Shown: piece after piece, positions 8,808 to 18,054 of the stretch | How positions within the stretch are numbered: position 1 is the stretch's first letter | Layout of the letters: each line of letters opens with the position of its first letter | Source: an uncultured Butyricicoccus sp. | GTDB lineage: Bacteria; Bacillota; Clostridia; Oscillospirales; Butyricicoccaceae | Direction: 5' to 3' | DNA: 64,000 bases | NCBI GenBank assembly: GCA_944384745.1 | Contig: CALWUO010000004.1 | Span: forward strand, 1 to 64,000 | Made by a program: the position numbers and the translations under genes | Notes under the pieces: model-generated | Seen by the model: only the letters and a program-made list of their open reading frames with translations | What the model was told of the DNA's origin: nothing | Databases searched by the model: none

Positions 8808-10061
8808 TTAAGCTGCCATTTTTGCTATATCTTCATTTTCTCCTAAGATATTATGACAATCTGTTATTGCTTGATTTAATCTATTGTTAAGCTGATTATC
8901 ATTTAAATTTTGTGATAACGTTTTATAAACATCTAAAAGTTCAAATCTAACATCTGCACCTAAACCACGATTTAACATAAGCATAGGCACATAATTATAA
9001 CTTTTAACCTGTGTTTTGCCAGTTTCACCATCTTTTTCAAGCTCAAGATTTAAAACAACAGTTGTATCTGTGTATCTATCTTTTTGTGCAGAAATAAAAT
9101 TTCCAAGTGAATAACAAATAAAACCTTGAGTTTGTTCACCATTTGCCTCAGTTTTTATATAGAGTTTCATAGGTTGCAATACATGAGGGTGTCCTCCTAA
9201 AATTATATCTGCACCATTATCAAATAAAAATTGTGCTATTTCAGTTTGATAATCATTTTGCTGTATTTGATATTCAACACCCCAATGAACCATAACAGCA
9301 ATAAGGTCAGTATTAAGATTTTCAGCATAGCTTAAATCTTTTAATAATTTTTCTGTATCAAGATTTGAAACACTACTCATATAATCGGTGTTAAATAGAT
9401 TTACTGAGAATGTTTTATCATCAGCTATTGGTATACCATTTGTACCATATGTGTAGCCGAGAAAAGCAACAGATATTCCTCCAATATCAGCAACCACAAC
9501 ACCGTTATTTGCATCTCGTTCTTCTTGGGTGCGATATGTGCCTATATGGGCTATACCACGTTCATCAAGAACATCAAGTGTACGAACTAAACCATTATAA
9601 CCCCTATCCATGCAGTGATTATTAGCCGTTAAAAGCATATCAAAACCAGCTTGTTTAAGTGCATCTGAGAGTTCATCAGGCGTATTAAAAGCAGGATAAC
9701 CTGAATAATCAGGTGCACCAGCAAAAGTGGTTTCCAAATTTGCAATAGCATAATCCGCCTTAGATACCCATTCCGCAGCACCAGAAATCATAGGAAAATA
9801 ATTATATTTATTTTCCGTAATGCTCCATGCATCGTTAGTTTGTGGCATATGGCTCATAATATCACCACAGACAGCAAGTGTAGCTGTTATATCTTTGTTC
9901 TGTACTGTTTTTTCAGTTTCTATTTCATCATTATTTGTAGTGCTAGAAGTATCAGATATTTTATTAGCATTAGAAATTTCCTTATTGCCTATAACAAATA
10001 TTACGGCAATACCTAATGTAATAAATATCATAATTGAAATTGATATTATACTTTTCTTCAT
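8808..10061 (-). CDS. CapA-family (poly-gamma-glutamate synthesis-like) metallophosphoesterase-fold protein
   Basis: The product (417 aa) is membrane-anchored or secreted: a hydrophobic segment at about residues 5-24 is followed by a Ser/Thr/Asn-rich linker. The CapA fold motifs are clear: CGDIMSHMPQ, ANLETTFAG, TANNHCMDRG, MVHWGVEY and LGGHPHVLQP. Family members take part in poly-glutamate capsule synthesis or related cell-surface chemistry, but no capB, capC or pgsE partner is present, so the role here is unknown. The ATG at 10061 was preferred to a GTG at 10070 because the GTG falls within GGGTG, which serves as the weak ribosome site. It appears to be the first gene of the operon with the cyclase and kinase. 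Confidence 0.85.
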   Translation of the reverse strand: MKKSIISISIMIFITLGIAVIFVIGNKEISNANKISDTSSTTNNDEIETEKTVQNKDITATLAVCGDIMSHMPQTNDAWSITENKYNYFPMISGAAEWVSKADYAIANLETTFAGAPDYSGYPAFNTPDELSDALKQAGFDMLLTANNHCMDRGYNGLVRTLDVLDERGIAHIGTYRTQEERDANNGVVVADIGGISVAFLGYTYGTNGIPIADDKTFSVNLFNTDYMSSVSNLDTEKLLKDLSYAENLNTDLIAVMVHWGVEYQIQQNDYQTEIAQFLFDNGADIILGGHPHVLQPMKLYIKTEANGEQTQGFICYSLGNFISAQKDRYTDTTVVLNLELEKDGETGKTQVKSYNYVPMLMLNRGLGADVRFELLDVYKTLSQNLNDNQLNNRLNQAITDCHNILGENEDIAKMAA

Positions 10062-10251
10062 ATTAATCACCCAAATAACATTATACAGGTATATTATAAC
10101 ATTATTTTTATATATTTAAAATCACTTTTTATTATATATATGTAGAATAAACGGTTATTTTTGAAACTTTATAGTTAATTTATGCTCGTGAAAAGTACAC
10201 TTTTTAAGTACATTTTTAAATAATCTATCGTTTTTACTGTGTATTTGTTTT
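10062..10251. other. AT-rich intergenic region
   Basis: This very AT-rich stretch separates the CapA-like gene from the terminator of the ECF gene. On the minus strand TGTATAAT (complement of 10080-10087) could be an extended -10 for the CapA-like gene, but no convincing -35 was found. No open frame or structured RNA is seen. Confidence 0.4.
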
Positions 10252-10286
10252 AAAATAAAGAAAGCGACCTTTTAAAAAGGTCGCTT
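10252..10286 (-). terminator. Terminator of the coaX-ECF operon
   Basis: An eight-pair stem (AAGCGACC at 10262-10269 with GGTCGCTT at 10279-10286), with further A-T pairs in the loop, is followed on the minus strand by TCTTTATTTT. Confidence 0.8.
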
Positions 10287-10294
10287 AAAAAATA

Positions 10295-10933
10295 TCATGC
10301 TTTATTAGTTATAAACTTACCATTAAACGCTGTCATAACTGCTTTACATACAGCAGCCGTGAGTATTGCGGCAATAATTGCTTCAACTACACCATTAGTA
10401 CCAATAACCCCAAGAATAACACCCAATAAAAGCTGAGGGTCTTTACCTCCTGCTATTGCGTACTGTTCACCAAAAAGTATATAAATAAGACCCATAACAC
10501 CAATAGTGTTTGTCATTGCACCTGCCACACCAGCAAGCATTAGACTTATAGTATCATTCTTTGTAATTTTCTTAAAAAGAATAAATACATAACCAGCTAT
10601 AACGCCTATAAGTATTCTTGGAACCATTGCAACTATAATACTAGCAAATCCACCACTAAATTGGTCATTAAAGCTGTAAAACGGTGTAAAAACAAATGAA
10701 GTGATATTAGGGGTTACAGTATTTATAACAATACTTGTAAGACCAAATAATGCACCAAGTCCCGCACCGATTTTCGGACCTAGTAAACAAGCACCAACTA
10801 TAACTGGAATATGCATGATAGTTGCTTTCATAAACGGCAAAGGAATGTAACCTAGAGGAGTTACACTCATCACTAGCATAATTGCGGCTAAAAGTGCAAT
10901 TTGTACCATCAGTCTTAAATCTTTTTTTTGCAT
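10295..10933 (-). CDS. ECF transporter S component, possibly for pantothenate
   Basis: The product (212 aa) is an integral membrane protein with five or six hydrophobic segments and the form of an ECF S component, the substrate-binding subunit that works with a shared EcfA/A'/T module. It starts MQKKDLRLMVQIALLAAIM, typical of the family. The start at 10933 has AGGAGG seven bases upstream; the frame opens earlier at 10960 without a site. It directly follows a pantothenate-kinase-like gene, which suggests pantothenate (PanT-like) as substrate. That is inference from context, and another vitamin is possible. No energising EcfAT genes are in the window. Confidence 0.8.
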   Translation of the reverse strand: MQKKDLRLMVQIALLAAIMLVMSVTPLGYIPLPFMKATIMHIPVIVGACLLGPKIGAGLGALFGLTSIVINTVTPNITSFVFTPFYSFNDQFSGGFASIIVAMVPRILIGVIAGYVFILFKKITKNDTISLMLAGVAGAMTNTIGVMGLIYILFGEQYAIAGGKDPQLLLGVILGVIGTNGVVEAIIAAILTAAVCKAVMTAFNGKFITNKA

Positions 10934-10994
10934 GATTTTCCTCCTGCTGCCATCTTGCATTTTTGCAAGTATAGTGCATAAAATATTTAGGAAA

Positions 10995-11768
10995 TTAACC
11001 TTTTTGGTTTTTGTGCCAAATAGCGATAAGCCCTTTAAGCGTTACATTTGCATCACATACAATATCCCTAGTTATAAATGGTGCTAAAAACTCACCTGTA
11101 CCACCACATAATAAAACATAAGGTTTTTCACCCAGTTCATAGCTTATACGGTCAATCATACCATCTACCATAGCCGCTGCACCAAAAATAATGCCTGATT
11201 TCATAGCGTCAACAGTATTTCGTCCTAAGATACCCTTTTTAGGTGCTTCCATACGGATTGCAGGAAGTTGAGCCCCTACATGACGAAGAGTGTCTATTGA
11301 ACTTTTAACACCTGAAGCTATGGCTGTACCTACAAGCGTACCTTTTTTATCAAGCACAGTAAAAGTAGTGACTGTACCCATATCAATAACGATACAAGGT
11401 AATTTTTTAGTTTTAAGTGCAAACACAGCATTTGCAACTAAATCACTTCCCAATGCACGAGGGTTATCTATTTTTATTTCTAAACCTGTTTTAAGCCCTG
11501 AAGCTACATTAAGAGGCATTATTCCTGTCAATAGTTTTATAGCTTGCTGAACAGTTGTTGTCACCGCAGGAACTACTGAGCATAACACTGCACCCTTTAT
11601 CTGGTTTATCTGTACATTGTAAAGCTGGAGAACATCTCGAATTTGACATGCATACTGCTCTTTGGTCAGTCTTTCGTCGGTTGCTATCGAGGCGACAAAC
11701 TGAATTTCGTCCCCGTAGGCTACTCCCATTCTTACATGACTGTTTCCGATATCTAAAGCAATAAGCAT
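10995..11768 (-). CDS. coaX: Divergent type III pantothenate kinase-like protein (CoaX paralogue 1)
   Basis: The product (257 aa) has the ASKHA fold of CoaX, which phosphorylates pantothenate in the first step of coenzyme A synthesis. Recognisable are ALDIGNSH at the N terminus, SVVPAVT, GSDLVAN, VIDMGTVTTF and GILGRNT. Compared with the canonical copy at 26090-26917 several conserved positions differ: GIDRLVN becomes GSDLVAN (R lost), TFD becomes TFT, and GGAIFPG becomes GTAIASG. Activity is therefore uncertain. ATG at 11768 (AAGAAAGGG upstream) gives the family N terminus; the longer frame from 11837 overlaps upstream material. It is followed by the ECF S component, probably in one operon. 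Confidence 0.8.
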   Translation of the reverse strand: MLIALDIGNSHVRMGVAYGDEIQFVASIATDERLTKEQYACQIRDVLQLYNVQINQIKGAVLCSVVPAVTTTVQQAIKLLTGIMPLNVASGLKTGLEIKIDNPRALGSDLVANAVFALKTKKLPCIVIDMGTVTTFTVLDKKGTLVGTAIASGVKSSIDTLRHVGAQLPAIRMEAPKKGILGRNTVDAMKSGIIFGAAAMVDGMIDRISYELGEKPYVLLCGGTGEFLAPFITRDIVCDANVTLKGLIAIWHKNQKG

Positions 11769-12213
11769 AATTTTCAAACCCTTTCTTAGGCTTTTTCCCA
11801 TAGGTTTTATTATATCGTGTTTTTTTATAATATGCAAGTTGTTTTGCTGTCATATATGAAGCGGGCATAGCTATAACACATATTAAAAGCCAATAAAAGC
11901 TATATTTAATACATATTTGACCAAGTATATTTCCCCATTCTTGTGAATAGTCCCAGACATTGAGTTTTAAAGCTATATTAACCCATATGCCGACTAAAAA
12001 TTCACAAAGTGTTACAAAAATAGTACCTGTAAACCATCTTATAGGTAAAATTTTATCTTTTAAATTTTCCTCTATTGCTCCAAGACCGACAAAAACAAGC
12101 CCACCCGTTATAAACATACTCCAATGAGTAAAACCACGCCATAAAATCTCTATTAAAGCATAACCAGTGCCACCTAAATAAAAAAGCTCCGCTAAATGTC
12201 TACCTTTTTTCAT
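11509..12213 (-). CDS. Small membrane protein with a probably frameshifted C terminus
   Basis: As read the frame gives 234 aa. Only the first ~130 look real: about four hydrophobic segments with phrases such as LWRGFTHWSMFI and GNILGQIC that recall clostridial membrane proteins annotated as putative ABC permease-like. From about residue 132 the frame runs 260 bases into coaX in a different phase, producing a Cys/Ser/Arg-rich tail with no protein-like pattern. An A7 run lies at 11820-11826. One more A would give YYKKNTI and a stop at 11810-11812, leaving a clean 41-base gap before coaX. The true gene is probably 11810-12213. The start at 12213 is chosen because GGTG lies upstream; GTG at 12222 is also possible. 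Confidence 0.6.
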   Translation of the reverse strand: MKKGRHLAELFYLGGTGYALIEILWRGFTHWSMFITGGLVFVGLGAIEENLKDKILPIRWFTGTIFVTLCEFLVGIWVNIALKLNVWDYSQEWGNILGQICIKYSFYWLLICVIAMPASYMTAKQLAYYKKTRYNKTYGKKPKKGFENYAYCFRYRKQSCKNGSSLRGRNSVCRLDSNRRKTDQRAVCMSNSRCSPALQCTDKPDKGCSVMLSSSCGDNNCSASYKTIDRNNAS

Positions 12214-12279
12214 AAACATCACCGAAGCTTATTTTGTCTTAAATTAAATTATATTATCCATAAATTAAAATTCCATTTT

Positions 12280-12837
12280 TTATTTTTTTAAGAAAATAAC
12301 ATGTATCCAATCAATACAAAATGGAATAAACATAATAAAAAATAATATTAAACTAGCTTTTTCAGTTAAAGCCTCTTTAAATTTCACTAAAAGCGGCTGA
12401 ATAAAATAAACAATAATAAGTCCGCCAATACCAAATCGAACACTTGCACTTAAACAAATTCTGCCTTGAAATTGTATTTTATAAGAAGTATAATCCCAAA
12501 GCCAGTAACCAATAGTCCATTCAAGTATGTAACTAACTATTAGTTCTACAATAGTTGTCACAATAATAATCACTAAAAATGCTAAAATAGGCGTTATATT
12601 TATCTTATGTACTCTTATTTTTTCATGTAGCCAAGGTCTTGTGCAAGCTAAAATTAAAAGTGCACCTAAACCATAGACAGGCAAATAAGGACCAAAAAGT
12701 AAACCTCTATTTGAAAATCCCCATCTATAAACCACTACTTCCAGAAACACTTCATATAACCAGCCAAGAATACAATATGCCATAAAATACAAAAAATATG
12801 TCCGAAAACGCTCAAATGGCATTTTTTTATTATTCAT
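12280..12837 (-). CDS. PF06541-type putative ABC-transporter permease-like membrane protein
   Basis: The product (185 aa) has about five membrane helices and the family's N-terminal signature: YCILGWLYEVFLEVVV followed by NRGLLFGPYLPVYG. These proteins (PF06541) are widespread in Clostridia and have no proven function despite the transporter name. AGGGGGG lies upstream of the ATG. It is just upstream of another small membrane protein on the same strand, which looks like a relative lacking the N-terminal motif. Confidence 0.85.
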   Translation of the reverse strand: MNNKKMPFERFRTYFLYFMAYCILGWLYEVFLEVVVYRWGFSNRGLLFGPYLPVYGLGALLILACTRPWLHEKIRVHKINITPILAFLVIIIVTTIVELIVSYILEWTIGYWLWDYTSYKIQFQGRICLSASVRFGIGGLIIVYFIQPLLVKFKEALTEKASLILFFIMFIPFCIDWIHVIFLKK

Positions 12838-12873
12838 CTTTGTCCCCCCTTTTTTATTTTATTTTACTATATA

Positions 12874-12907
12874 AATAAAAAAAGTCCAGTATAAAAACTG
12901 GACTTTT
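12874..12907 (-). terminator. Terminator of pgi
   Basis: A ten-pair stem (12880-12889 with 12898-12907, AAAAGTCCAG and its complement) is followed on the minus strand by TTTATTTATAT. It lies seven bases after the pgi stop. Confidence 0.88.
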
Positions 12908-12914
12908 AGTTCAA

Positions 12915-14249
12915 TTACTCACCTAGACGAGCTTCAAGTTCTTTGCGTAAGTCCTCAAAACCTGGTTTACCAAGCAGAGCAAACATATTCTTTTTATAAG
13001 ACTCAACACCTGGCTGGTCAAATGGATTGATACCAAGCATATAGCCAGAAATACCGCAAGCCTTTTCAAAGAAGTAAACTACATAACCAAAGTTGTAGGA
13101 ATCAGCCTTTTCAATTTCAAGCACGATATTTGGAGCTCCACCGTCCATATGAGCCATCAATGTGCCAGCGTAAGCCTTAGAGTTAACAAATTGAACGTCC
13201 TTACCAGCAAGGTAATTTAAGCCGTCAACATTGCCTTCCATTTCCTCAATAACACAATCGCTACGCTGATTTTTAACCCAAAGTACGGTTTCAAATAAGT
13301 TGCGTGTACCGTCCTGAATAAACTGACCGATAGAATGTAAATCGGTTGAGAAGTTTGCAGAAGTTGCAAAAATACCCTTATGGTCTTTACCCTCGGACTC
13401 ATCAAATAATTGTTTAAACCACTCGCCCATCATAACAAGAGATGGTTCATAGTTTACTAGAATTTCCATTCCCTTACCCTTGCGATAAAGGATATTACGC
13501 AGTGCAGCATATTCAAAACAGATGTTGTCTTCTTTGCTAAACTCTTCACGAGCATCAGCAGCACCTTTCATTGCAGCCTCAATATCAAGACCAGCAACAG
13601 CCATAGGTAACAGACCAACTGGAGTTAAAACGGAGAAACGACCGCCAACATCATCTGGAACTACAAAAGTTTCATAACCCTCAGCATCAGATAGGTTCTT
13701 TAATGCACCACGAGCCTTATCAGTAGTTGCAAAAATATGGTCTTTAGCACCATCTTTGCCATACTTTTCTTCAGCAAGCTTTTTAAATACACGGAAAGCG
13801 ATTGCAGGTTCAGTAGTAGTGCCAGACTTGGAAATTACATTGATACTAAAATCTCTATCACCGATAATTTTAATAATATCATTGATATAAGATGAAGAGA
13901 TATTGTTACCTACAAAGTAAATTTCTGGTATGCCCTCTTTACGGGTCTGATTGTAGAACTGACCGTTTACAAATTCAATAGCAGCTCTAGCACCTAAATA
14001 AGAACCACCAATACCAATAACAACTAAAACATCACAGTTGCCTTGGATTTTCTTAGCAGCAGCCTGAATGCGAGCGAACTCGTCCTTATCATAGTTAACA
14101 GGAAGGTCTACCCAACCATGAAAATCATTACCAGCACCAGTATGATTTACAAGCATGTCATTAGCCATTTTAACAAGTGGCTTCATCATTTCGGTTTCGT
14201 GTGCAGCTACAAAGCCGCTAAGACCTGTTTTTTTCAGTTCCATTACCAT
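12915..14249 (-). CDS. pgi: Glucose-6-phosphate isomerase
   Basis: The product (444 aa) interconverts glucose-6-phosphate and fructose-6-phosphate in glycolysis and gluconeogenesis. The length matches the short Firmicutes form. Motifs: [16 protein letters not shown] near residue 75, [16 protein letters not shown] near 140, [16 protein letters not shown] near 210, and a C-terminal region ending [13 protein letters not shown]. The frame opens at 14264, but the ATG at 14249 has GAGGTG at proper distance. It lies 64 bases downstream of glyA on the same strand and has its own terminator. Confidence 0.97.
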   Translation of the reverse strand: MVMELKKTGLSGFVAAHETEMMKPLVKMANDMLVNHTGAGNDFHGWVDLPVNYDKDEFARIQAAAKKIQGNCDVLVVIGIGGSYLGARAAIEFVNGQFYNQTRKEGIPEIYFVGNNISSSYINDIIKIIGDRDFSINVISKSGTTTEPAIAFRVFKKLAEEKYGKDGAKDHIFATTDKARGALKNLSDAEGYETFVVPDDVGGRFSVLTPVGLLPMAVAGLDIEAAMKGAADAREEFSKEDNICFEYAALRNILYRKGKGMEILVNYEPSLVMMGEWFKQLFDESEGKDHKGIFATSANFSTDLHSIGQFIQDGTRNLFETVLWVKNQRSDCVIEEMEGNVDGLNYLAGKDVQFVNSKAYAGTLMAHMDGGAPNIVLEIEKADSYNFGYVVYFFEKACGISGYMLGINPFDQPGVESYKKNMFALLGKPGFEDLRKELEARLGE

Positions 14250-14313
14250 TTTGAAACACCTCATTTTTTAAATATCCATATATAATAAGACTTTATAAAG
14301 TCTTATCAACCAA

Positions 14314-15561
14314 TTAGCAGTAAATTGGGAAACGGCTACACATTTCCTTTACATTTGCACGGATTTCATCAGCCTTTGCATCAAAATCTGTTGCAGCCTG
14401 CCAAATAAATTCGGCAATTCTAAGCATTTCTGGCTCAGCAAATCCACGAGTAGTAACAGCAGGAGTGCCTAAACGCAAACCAGAGGTAACAAATGGACTT
14501 TCTGGGTCGTTAGGAATAGCGTTTTTATTTGCAGTGATATAAACTTCATCAAGGCGGTTTTGCAGCACCTTACCAGTAACACCTGCCTTACGAAGGTCAA
14601 CCAGCATTAAATGGTTATCTGTGCCGCCAGATATAAGGTCAAAGCCTTGATTTATAAGAGCATCTGCAAGAACCTTTGCATTACGAATAACATTAGATTG
14701 ATATGCTTTAAATTCTGGCTTTAGAGCTTCACCAAAGCAAACAGCTTTAGCAGCGATAACATGCATTAAAGGACCGCCTTGAGTTCCTGGGAAAATAGCT
14801 TTATTAAGCTTTTTAGCCAGTTCCTCATTATTTGTTAAAATAGCACCTCCACGAGGACCACGCAGAGTTTTATGGGTTGTAGTGGTAACAACATCAGCAT
14901 ATGGCACAGGGTTCATATGTAGACCTGCGGCAACTAAACCTGCAATATGAGCCATATCAACAAATAAATAAGCACCAACACTGTGAGCAATCTCAGCGAA
15001 CTTTTCAAAGTCGATAGCACGAGGATATGCAGACGCACCAGCGATAATCATTTTTGGTTTTGTTTCTTTTGCAAGTTTTTCAACTTCATTATAATCAATA
15101 AATCCGTTTTCATCAACGCCATAAGAAACAATATTATAAAGCAGACCAGACTGGTTTACAGGAGAGCCGTGGGTTAAATGTCCACCATTGTCAAGGCTCA
15201 TACCTAAAACAGTATCTCCTACATTTACAAGTGCCTGATAAACAGCCATATTAGCTTGAGCACCAGAATGAGGCTGAACGTTAGCATATTTAGCACCAAA
15301 AAGCTTGCAAATTCTATCAATAGCTAAATTTTCAACTTCATCAACACATTCACAACCACCATAATAACGCTTTCCAGGATATCCCTCAGCGTATTTGTTT
15401 GTTAAAACTGAACCCATTGCAGCCATAACAGCTTCACTTACAATATTTTCAGAAGCAATAAGCTCAATGTTGCGACATTGGCGTTCAAACTCCTTATAAA
15501 TCATACTGCCAACTTCAGCGTCATAACGACTAACAAAATCCATAGCCTGTTTAGTAATCAT
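14314..15561 (-). CDS. glyA: Serine hydroxymethyltransferase
   Basis: This PLP enzyme (415 aa) converts serine and tetrahydrofolate to glycine and 5,10-methylene-tetrahydrofolate, the main source of one-carbon units. The PLP lysine lies in [16 protein letters not shown] near residue 230. Other family markers are [25 protein letters not shown] and [13 protein letters not shown]. Length is normal. AGGAGGG lies nine bases before the ATG. A short hairpin (CAGAAT 15581-15586 with ATTCTG 15595-15600) sits just upstream of the ribosome site, with no known regulator. Confidence 0.97.
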   Translation of the reverse strand: MITKQAMDFVSRYDAEVGSMIYKEFERQCRNIELIASENIVSEAVMAAMGSVLTNKYAEGYPGKRYYGGCECVDEVENLAIDRICKLFGAKYANVQPHSGAQANMAVYQALVNVGDTVLGMSLDNGGHLTHGSPVNQSGLLYNIVSYGVDENGFIDYNEVEKLAKETKPKMIIAGASAYPRAIDFEKFAEIAHSVGAYLFVDMAHIAGLVAAGLHMNPVPYADVVTTTTHKTLRGPRGGAILTNNEELAKKLNKAIFPGTQGGPLMHVIAAKAVCFGEALKPEFKAYQSNVIRNAKVLADALINQGFDLISGGTDNHLMLVDLRKAGVTGKVLQNRLDEVYITANKNAIPNDPESPFVTSGLRLGTPAVTTRGFAEPEMLRIAEFIWQAATDFDAKADEIRANVKEMCSRFPIYC

Positions 15562-15871
15562 AGTGAAAAGCCCTCCTATACAGAATTAAAATTCATTCTG
15601 CTTAAATAAATTGCAAAAATACCTATAACAAAATTAAAACATATTTTTATTTTTTTGCAACGACTTCTAAGCAACTTTTTTATTTTTCGGCACACTATAC
15701 TTTTTTTTGGTAATGTGTTATTTTTTTTTGTTAATACCGCATATTTTTTTTGCTTGACATTTTGGATTATTTATTATATTCATATTTATATATATGTGTA
15801 TATTTATATTCTATATCAAATTTTTAAAACTTTTGATAAATTTTTTGATAGAAAAAGGATTGTGATAAATT
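15562..15871. other. Divergent glyA-nth intergenic region, T-rich
   Basis: This ~310-base region separates glyA (minus) and nth (plus). It contains several plus-strand T runs of 7-10 bases (about 15645-15750), a good nth promoter at 15754-15780, and a TA-alternating stretch (about 15780-15815). No riboswitch, terminator or convincing small gene was found. Confidence 0.5.
15754..15780 (+). promoter_or_regulatory. Candidate nth promoter
   Basis: A perfect -35 TTGACA at 15754-15759 is followed by TATATT at 15775-15780, a short 15-base spacing. CATATT at 15781-15786 (21 bases) is a less likely alternative. Confidence 0.45.
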
Positions 15872-16507
15872 ATGACAAAAAACGAACGTGCATTAGAAAT
15901 TGTTCATTTGCTAAAAAATGAATATCCAAATGCAGAATGTGCATTAAAATACACTCATGATTATGAACTTCTATTTGCGACCAGACTTTCCGCACAATGT
16001 ACAGATGTAAGAGTAAATATAGTTACAAAAGATTTATTTACAGAGTTTCCAACACTTGAAAGCTTTGCAAATGCACCAATAGAAAAACTGGAAGAAAGCA
16101 TAAAAACCTGTGGACTTTTTCGCACAAAAGCCAAGGATTTAAAAGCGTGTGCACAAATGCTTTTAAGCGAATATAATGGCAAAGTGCCAGATAAAATGGA
16201 AGAACTACTAAAGCTCCCTGGTATAGGCAGAAAAACTGCTAATTTAATCCTAGGTGATATACATGGTAAACCCGCTATTGTGGCAGACACACATTGTATT
16301 AGATTGTCAAATAGATTAGGTTTTGTTAAAGATACAAAAGACCCTGTAAAAGTGGAAAATGAACTTAAAAAAATAATTCCTCCTGAAGAATCATCGGATT
16401 TTTGTCATAGATTAGTGCTTCATGGTAGAGAGGTTTGTTCTGCAAGAAGTCCAAAATGTGATAAGTGCTGTTTAGCAACATTTTGCCCATCATATCCATT
16501 AGGTTGA
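15872..16507 (+). CDS. nth: Endonuclease III
   Basis: The product (211 aa) is a DNA glycosylase/AP lyase for oxidised pyrimidines in base excision repair. It has the helix-hairpin-helix LPGIGRKTAN with the catalytic lysine (about residue 119), the catalytic aspartate in VADTHCIR (about 137), and the C-terminal [4Fe-4S] pattern C-x6-C-x2-C-x5-C (CSARSPKCDKCCLATFC). Length is normal. AAAGGA lies about 12 bases before the ATG. It stands alone, divergent from glyA and convergent with cysS. Confidence 0.97.
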   Translation: MTKNERALEIVHLLKNEYPNAECALKYTHDYELLFATRLSAQCTDVRVNIVTKDLFTEFPTLESFANAPIEKLEESIKTCGLFRTKAKDLKACAQMLLSEYNGKVPDKMEELLKLPGIGRKTANLILGDIHGKPAIVADTHCIRLSNRLGFVKDTKDPVKVENELKKIIPPEESSDFCHRLVLHGREVCSARSPKCDKCCLATFCPSYPLG

Positions 16508-16508
16508 A

Positions 16509-16539
16509 CAAAAAAGGACGTGTATATGCAACACGTCCT
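16509..16539 (-). terminator. Terminator of cysS
   Basis: A nine-pair stem (AGGACGTGT at 16515-16523 with ACACGTCCT at 16531-16539) is followed on the minus strand by six T. On the plus strand the tail is AAAATTTTA, so it favours cysS. Confidence 0.88.
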
Positions 16540-16545
16540 AAAATT

Positions 16546-17961
16546 TTATGCTCTTGACCACTGAACACCTTGACGGGTATCTTTGATTGTAATTCCCATC
16601 TGAGCAAGTTCATCACGTATTTGGTCAGCTCTTACAAAGTCCTTAGCTTTTTTAGCTGCGGTACGTTCTGCAATAAGAGCTTCAATTTTTTCAGCCTCTG
16701 GGTCTGCTTCATCATCATGCTTTTGAACAATATTAAGTACCCCTGTAAGCTCCATAAATAAACCATGAGCTTTAGTTAAAAATGCCTTAGTTGCATCATC
16801 ATGCTTAGACATATAACTGTTAATCTCACGCACAAGCTCAAAAATAGCAGAAAGTGCATCAGCAGTATTCATATCATCGTCCATAGCGTCAATAAATTTC
16901 TGCTTATATGTTTCAAGCTGGTTCATCTTTTCGGTTTCTTCTGCGGTCATTGTATCTCCTACCGCCTTTTGAATACGGAATTCCATATTGTTACGGCTTT
17001 CATAAAGGCGAGCAAGAGAAGCCTTATTCATCTCTAAGCTTTCGGCTGAGTAGTTAAGTGGAGAACGATAATGAGCAGATAACATAAACATACGGATAGT
17101 TTCATAACCAAATTCCTTAGCTGCATCACGCACCATAAAGAAATTGCCTTTTGATTTGCTCATTTTTTCATTGTCAATAGTTAAAAATCCATTATGTACC
17201 CAGTAATTAGCAAAAGTGCAACCGTTAGCACATTCAGACTGAGCTATTTCATTTTCATGATGAGGGAAAATAAGGTCTAAACCACCAGAATGAATGTCGA
17301 TAGTTTCACCTAAGTATTTACAAGCCATAGCAGAACATTCAATATGCCAACCTGGTCTACCCTTGCTACCCCATGGGGTTTCCCATGCTGGCTCATTTGG
17401 CTTTGCTGCTTTCCAGATTGCAAAATCCATAGGGTCTTCTTTAACTTCACCCACGCTAATTCTAGCACCAGCTTGCAGTTCTTCCATTGGCTGATGACAA
17501 AGTTTACCATATTCAGGGTCAGATTTAGTTCTGAAATAAACATCACCATTTTCAGCAATATAAGCGTGACCTTTATCCAATAGTCTTTGAACTATATCAA
17601 TGATAGCGTCCATGGTTTCGGTGGCTCTTGGGTGAAAAGTTGCTTTTCTTACTCCTAAGCCCTCAGCATCTACATAATATTCTTTGATATAACGTTCAGC
17701 AATGGTGTTAAAATCCACACCTTCTTCATTTGCTTTATTTATTACTTTGTCGTCGATATCTGTAAAATTTTGAACAAAAGTTACTTTATAACCACGGTAT
17801 TCAAAATAACAACGCAATAAATCGAACATAATAAAAGGTCTAGCGTTACCAATATGGAAGTAATTGTACACAGTTGGGCCACATGAGTACATTTTTACTT
17901 CTCCCGCTTTTATAGGTACAAATTCATCTTTTTGACGTGTGAGTGTGTTAAATAATTTCAT
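16546..17961 (-). CDS. cysS: Cysteinyl-tRNA synthetase
   Basis: This class I aminoacyl-tRNA synthetase (471 aa) charges tRNA-Cys. Motifs: the zinc cysteine in MYSCGPTVYNYFHIGNARPF (HIGH form HIGN) near residue 24, WHIECSAMACKYLG with the second zinc ligand, and KMSKSKGNF near residue 265. The C-terminal anticodon-binding part ends ITIKDTRQGVQWSRA. AAGGAG lies 11 bases before the ATG. No T-box leader is seen in the 90 bases before it, which instead contain the terminator of the selenium operon. Confidence 0.98.
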   Translation of the reverse strand: MKLFNTLTRQKDEFVPIKAGEVKMYSCGPTVYNYFHIGNARPFIMFDLLRCYFEYRGYKVTFVQNFTDIDDKVINKANEEGVDFNTIAERYIKEYYVDAEGLGVRKATFHPRATETMDAIIDIVQRLLDKGHAYIAENGDVYFRTKSDPEYGKLCHQPMEELQAGARISVGEVKEDPMDFAIWKAAKPNEPAWETPWGSKGRPGWHIECSAMACKYLGETIDIHSGGLDLIFPHHENEIAQSECANGCTFANYWVHNGFLTIDNEKMSKSKGNFFMVRDAAKEFGYETIRMFMLSAHYRSPLNYSAESLEMNKASLARLYESRNNMEFRIQKAVGDTMTAEETEKMNQLETYKQKFIDAMDDDMNTADALSAIFELVREINSYMSKHDDATKAFLTKAHGLFMELTGVLNIVQKHDDEADPEAEKIEALIAERTAAKKAKDFVRADQIRDELAQMGITIKDTRQGVQWSRA

Positions 17962-17983
17962 GTTCTTAACATCTCCTTATATA

Positions 17984-18019
17984 GAAAAACGCCAACTGAT
18001 TTTAAAATTCTAGTTGGCG
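17984..18019 (-). terminator. Terminator of the selenium/molybdenum operon
   Basis: An eight-pair stem (CGCCAACT at 17990-17997 with AGTTGGCG at 18012-18019) is followed on the minus strand by TTTTTC. It lies 35 bases after the mocA stop and before cysS. Confidence 0.8.
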
Positions 18020-18054
18020 ATAAAGTACTTCTGGTTTGTATGGTATCATATTCA

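Noticed and set aside
12838..12914. Possible small RNA between pgi and the membrane protein gene
   Set aside because: The only structure is the pgi terminator.
15655..15921. Plus-strand frame of 88 codons before nth
   Set aside because: It translates T-rich intergenic sequence into a Phe/Tyr/Ile-rich product, overlaps the nth start out of phase and lacks a ribosome site.
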